Shown here piece by piece: positions 61,920-64,000 of a stretch of DNA of 64,000 nucleotides. The notes under the pieces are model-generated. The model saw only the letters and a list, made by a program, of their open reading frames with translations, ran no database searches and was not told the origin of the DNA. The stretch lies in contig NZ_VJYI01000001.1 of assembly GCF_008065375.1 (NCBI RefSeq), positions 62,001-126,000 of the forward strand. Direction: 5' to 3'. The position numbers and the translations under genes are program-made. The DNA comes from Nonomuraea sp. SYSU D8015. GTDB lineage: Bacteria; Actinomycetota; Actinomycetes; Streptosporangiales; Streptosporangiaceae. The first letter of the stretch is position 1. Every line of letters starts with the position of its first letter.

Positions 61920-62489
61920 ATGCGACGTTTGACCGCTCTCGACCCGGCGGACGCTCCGGACAAGTCCCGCGAGCTGCTGACGGACCTCATCGACCGGCAC
62001 GGGTCCGTGGGAGAGATGGTCGCCACGATGGCGCATTCGCCGGCGCTCCTGGAGGGCTACCTGGGGCTCACCAGGGCCATGAAGAGGTCCAAGCTGCCGA
62101 GGACGGTGAGTGAGAAGATCTCCCTGGCCGCGCAGGAGCGGATCGGCTGCGAGATGTGCCGTCAGGCGCACGCGCGGGCGGCCCGCAAGATCGGATTGAG
62201 CGAGAGCGACATCGCGCTGGCCAGGCGGGGCACCTCCACGGACGCGCGCGAGGCCGCGCTGATCGGCGTCGCGGTGCGGGTGCTCGCCGAGCCCGCCTCC
62301 CTGACCGACCGGGACGTGGCCGAGCTGCGGGCGCACGGCTGGAGCGACCGGGTGATCGCGGAGATCGTCGGCCTGGTCGCGCTCAACCTGCTGACCGGCG
62401 CGTTCAACCTCCTGGCGGGCCTGGAGCCGGCCTCTGACGATCCCGAGCCGGCGGGCCCGCCTTCCGGCGGGCGCGTCAGCGCATCTTGA
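61920..62489 (+). CDS. Carboxymuconolactone decarboxylase (AhpD-like) family protein
   Basis: 189-residue helical protein with the AhpD redox motif CEMCRQAHARAARKIGL (CxxC-x3-H). It may act as a peroxidase partner or alkylhydroperoxidase-like enzyme, or as a decarboxylase relative. ATG at 61920 has GGAGG 4 bases upstream; the open frame to 61773 is not used. 3' end overlaps the convergent membrane protein gene by 14 bp. Confidence 0.88.
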   Translation: MRRLTALDPADAPDKSRELLTDLIDRHGSVGEMVATMAHSPALLEGYLGLTRAMKRSKLPRTVSEKISLAAQERIGCEMCRQAHARAARKIGLSESDIALARRGTSTDAREAALIGVAVRVLAEPASLTDRDVAELRAHGWSDRVIAEIVGLVALNLLTGAFNLLAGLEPASDDPEPAGPPSGGRVSAS

Positions 62490-64000
62490 TGATGAACCTG
62501 CGGATCTTGCGCAGGTCGCGCATCCTGTGTTCGTACGTCGCGCCGGTGAACAGCAGGAACGCCCCGGCCAGCGCGATCGGCAGCCAGCGCGGGCCCTCGC
62601 CGACCAGCTCGGCGAGGGTCGGCGCGAACTCGTGCGCCGCCGTCACCACCAGCACCGCCCCGCCGAGGATCAGCGGCGCCTGCAGCCGCGCCCACGCCCC
62701 GGCCAGGGTCGCGGCGAACGCGGCCGCGCCCAGCAGCAGGGGCCTGGAGAGGGCGACGTCGTTCCAGGCCACGTACGCGCTCGGCAGGAACGTCAACGCC
62801 AGCGCCGCGCCGTAGCCCGTCCAGGAGGAGATGCCGGGATCACGCCGCCTGGCCCGCCACGCCGCCACCAGCCCGGCCAGGGTCAGGGGCGCGGTGTACG
62901 CCTCGGGGGCCGTGACCTCGGAGATCGCCAGCTGGAGCCAGAGGGCCAGCTGCAGCAGGGCCGCCCCGCCCCAGGCGACCGGCCGCCGATCCGGCCGCAG
63001 GGCCACGGCCAGGGCGAGCGCGCCGGTGCAGGCCAGTGCCAGGCTCAGCAGCCCGCCGTCGGACGCGGTCATGATCAGAGCGACCGCGGCCAGCCACCAC
63101 CCGGGCACCTCCACCCCGAGCGCCACCGCCCCGCCCCGCGCCCGCCCGGCCACCGTCGCCACACCGCCTGCGGCTCGGGCCTCACCCACCGGGCTCGCGG
63201 CCTGGCTTGGCGTGCCCTCGGCCTGACCCGGAGCGCTTGAGCCTCGGCCGTGGTCGGCGCCGGGCTGAACGGGCGTGGTCCTGGCCTGGCCATGGCCGGT
63301 TCCGGGCACGTTCGGTGTGTTCCCGGCGTCGGGCTGATCCGGCGCGGTCAGCTCGTGCTCTGTGCCGGCCTGCGTTCTTTCCGTGCTCGGCCGGGCAGGA
63401 TCGGTGGCCTCGGTCAGGCGGTGCGCAGACGGCGCGTGCGCCTCGGCAGGGCGGCGTGCGCCTGCCACGGGTGCTCCGATGGGGGCGAGGGCGGCCGATG
63501 GTGAGGCCGCGTGGCGGGCCAGGACGGCGGCCGCGGCGGCGGACAGGGCCGCGACGGCCAGGGCGGCGAAGGCGGCTTCCGTCGTCGGGAATCCCGCCGA
63601 CAGCGCCGAGGCGATCGCCAGCGCGCCGGTCGCGACAGTGGCCGAGGCGGCGGCGCCCGTACGCGAGGTCTCGTCGCGGGCGAGCACCGCCGCCGCGACG
63701 CCCAGCAGCGCCACCCCGCCCGAAACCACCAGCGTGTACGTGTCCACGTCCAGCGACAACACGACCAGATGCACCGCCAGCCCCACCGCCAGCACTCCGG
63801 CCACCCCAGGCCGCGGCCCGAGTGCGGCCTGCGCGGCGAGCGCCACCAGCATGACCCCGTAGAAGACCAGCATCCCCGCGTACGGCATCTCGGCCACCGC
63901 GGGAACCAGCACCAGGCACCCGAACGCCCCCACCGTGGCCGCGGACCGCCCTGCCGCCGCCCCGCGCAGCCCGCGAGCGACGATCACGCCGGTCACCGCC
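62476..64000 (-). CDS. SCO7613 C-terminal-type multi-pass membrane protein, 5'-truncated by window edge
   Basis: At least 506 residues visible; the N-terminus lies beyond the window. Numerous Ala/Leu/Val-rich helices in two blocks are separated by a ~110-residue polar linker (Pro, Thr, Glu, Ala rich) near 63.2-63.5 kb. The C-terminal end (FLLFTGATYEHRMRDLRKIR) matches the conserved end of actinobacterial SCO7613-type proteins. Function unknown. Confidence 0.8.
   Translation of the reverse strand, partial: AVTGVIVARGLRGAAAGRSAATVGAFGCLVLVPAVAEMPYAGMLVFYGVMLVALAAQAALGPRPGVAGVLAVGLAVHLVVLSLDVDTYTLVVSGGVALLGVAAAVLARDETSRTGAAASATVATGALAIASALSAGFPTTEAAFAALAVAALSAAAAAVLARHAASPSAALAPIGAPVAGARRPAEAHAPSAHRLTEATDPARPSTERTQAGTEHELTAPDQPDAGNTPNVPGTGHGQARTTPVQPGADHGRGSSAPGQAEGTPSQAASPVGEARAAGGVATVAGRARGGAVALGVEVPGWWLAAVALIMTASDGGLLSLALACTGALALAVALRPDRRPVAWGGAALLQLALWLQLAISEVTAPEAYTAPLTLAGLVAAWRARRRDPGISSWTGYGAALALTFLPSAYVAWNDVALSRPLLLGAAAFAATLAGAWARLQAPLILGGAVLVVTAAHEFAPTLAELVGEGPRWLPIALAGAFLLFTGATYEHRMRDLRKIRRFIIKMR

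Overview
The window is high-GC DNA (third codon positions almost all G or C) from a filamentous actinomycete. Gene content supports this: the fasR-fabD-fabH-acpP-fabF-accD fatty-acid operon, a homodimeric-type aceE, DUF3145, DUF3052, DUF5998 and DUF5997 proteins, a mycothiol-dependent-enzyme relative, a WYL regulator and many GTG starts. A member of the Streptosporangiales such as Nonomuraea is my best guess. That placement is inference; I could not run a search.

Layout. 1-5.7 kb: the 3' part of a RecQ-like helicase, then convergent to it a membrane Ser/Thr kinase fused to an oligopeptide-binding domain (with two lesions), and a PfkB sugar kinase. 5.8-11.9 kb: a GNAT/ADP-forming acyl-CoA ligase fusion, DUF5998, an alkaline-phosphatase-fold enzyme and a sulfurtransferase. 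11.8-16.6 kb: a minus-strand cassette of cytoplasmic subtilase, ECF-like sigma factor, small beta-rich protein and TPR-CHAT protease, which is the best candidate here for a little-described signalling or conflict system. 16.7-23.9 kb: DUF3145, a Crp remnant, and the fatty-acid synthase II operon with its regulator, closed by a strong hairpin. 23.9-26 kb: a YgiB-like / glutathionylspermidine-synthase-like / DUF350 trio. 26-31.4 kb: a PolX-type PHP protein, a WYL regulator with a VOC protein, a mycothiol-enzyme relative lacking its metal-ligand segment, and a secreted TAP-like peptidase. 31.4-37 kb: aceE, a 12 x 15 bp minisatellite, DUF1918, YjbQ, DUF3052, a peroxiredoxin and a zinc-ribbon protein. 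37.4-40 kb: a ROK kinase and tRNA-Val, followed by a decayed integrative element (integrase and AlbA_2 fragments, degenerate copy of the tRNA 3' end).

40-48.9 kb: a LysR effector-domain-only protein divergent from DUF5997, a secreted glycoside hydrolase, an aldo/keto reductase, DoxX, a small P-loop ATPase, a DUF2207 remnant and an AftB-like GT-C membrane protein. 49.5-51.5 kb: an ACMSD-type amidohydrolase, a GNAT protein and a small membrane protein. 51.7-59.3 kb: a complete nitrate assimilation operon (narK, molybdopterin nitrate reductase, FAD electron-transfer subunit, nirB, nirD), overlapping start to stop, with GlnR-like half sites upstream and a strong terminator downstream. 59.6-64 kb: an NTF2-like lipoprotein, a CsoR-type repressor with its likely operator, a secreted anchored protein whose Shine-Dalgarno sits inside a perfect palindrome, a carboxymuconolactone decarboxylase and the 3' part of a multi-pass membrane protein.

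Several genes carry small indels or internal losses (kinase fusion, small membrane protein at 43.3 kb, integrase, DUF2207). These are either real decay or assembly errors, and read-level checking would decide.
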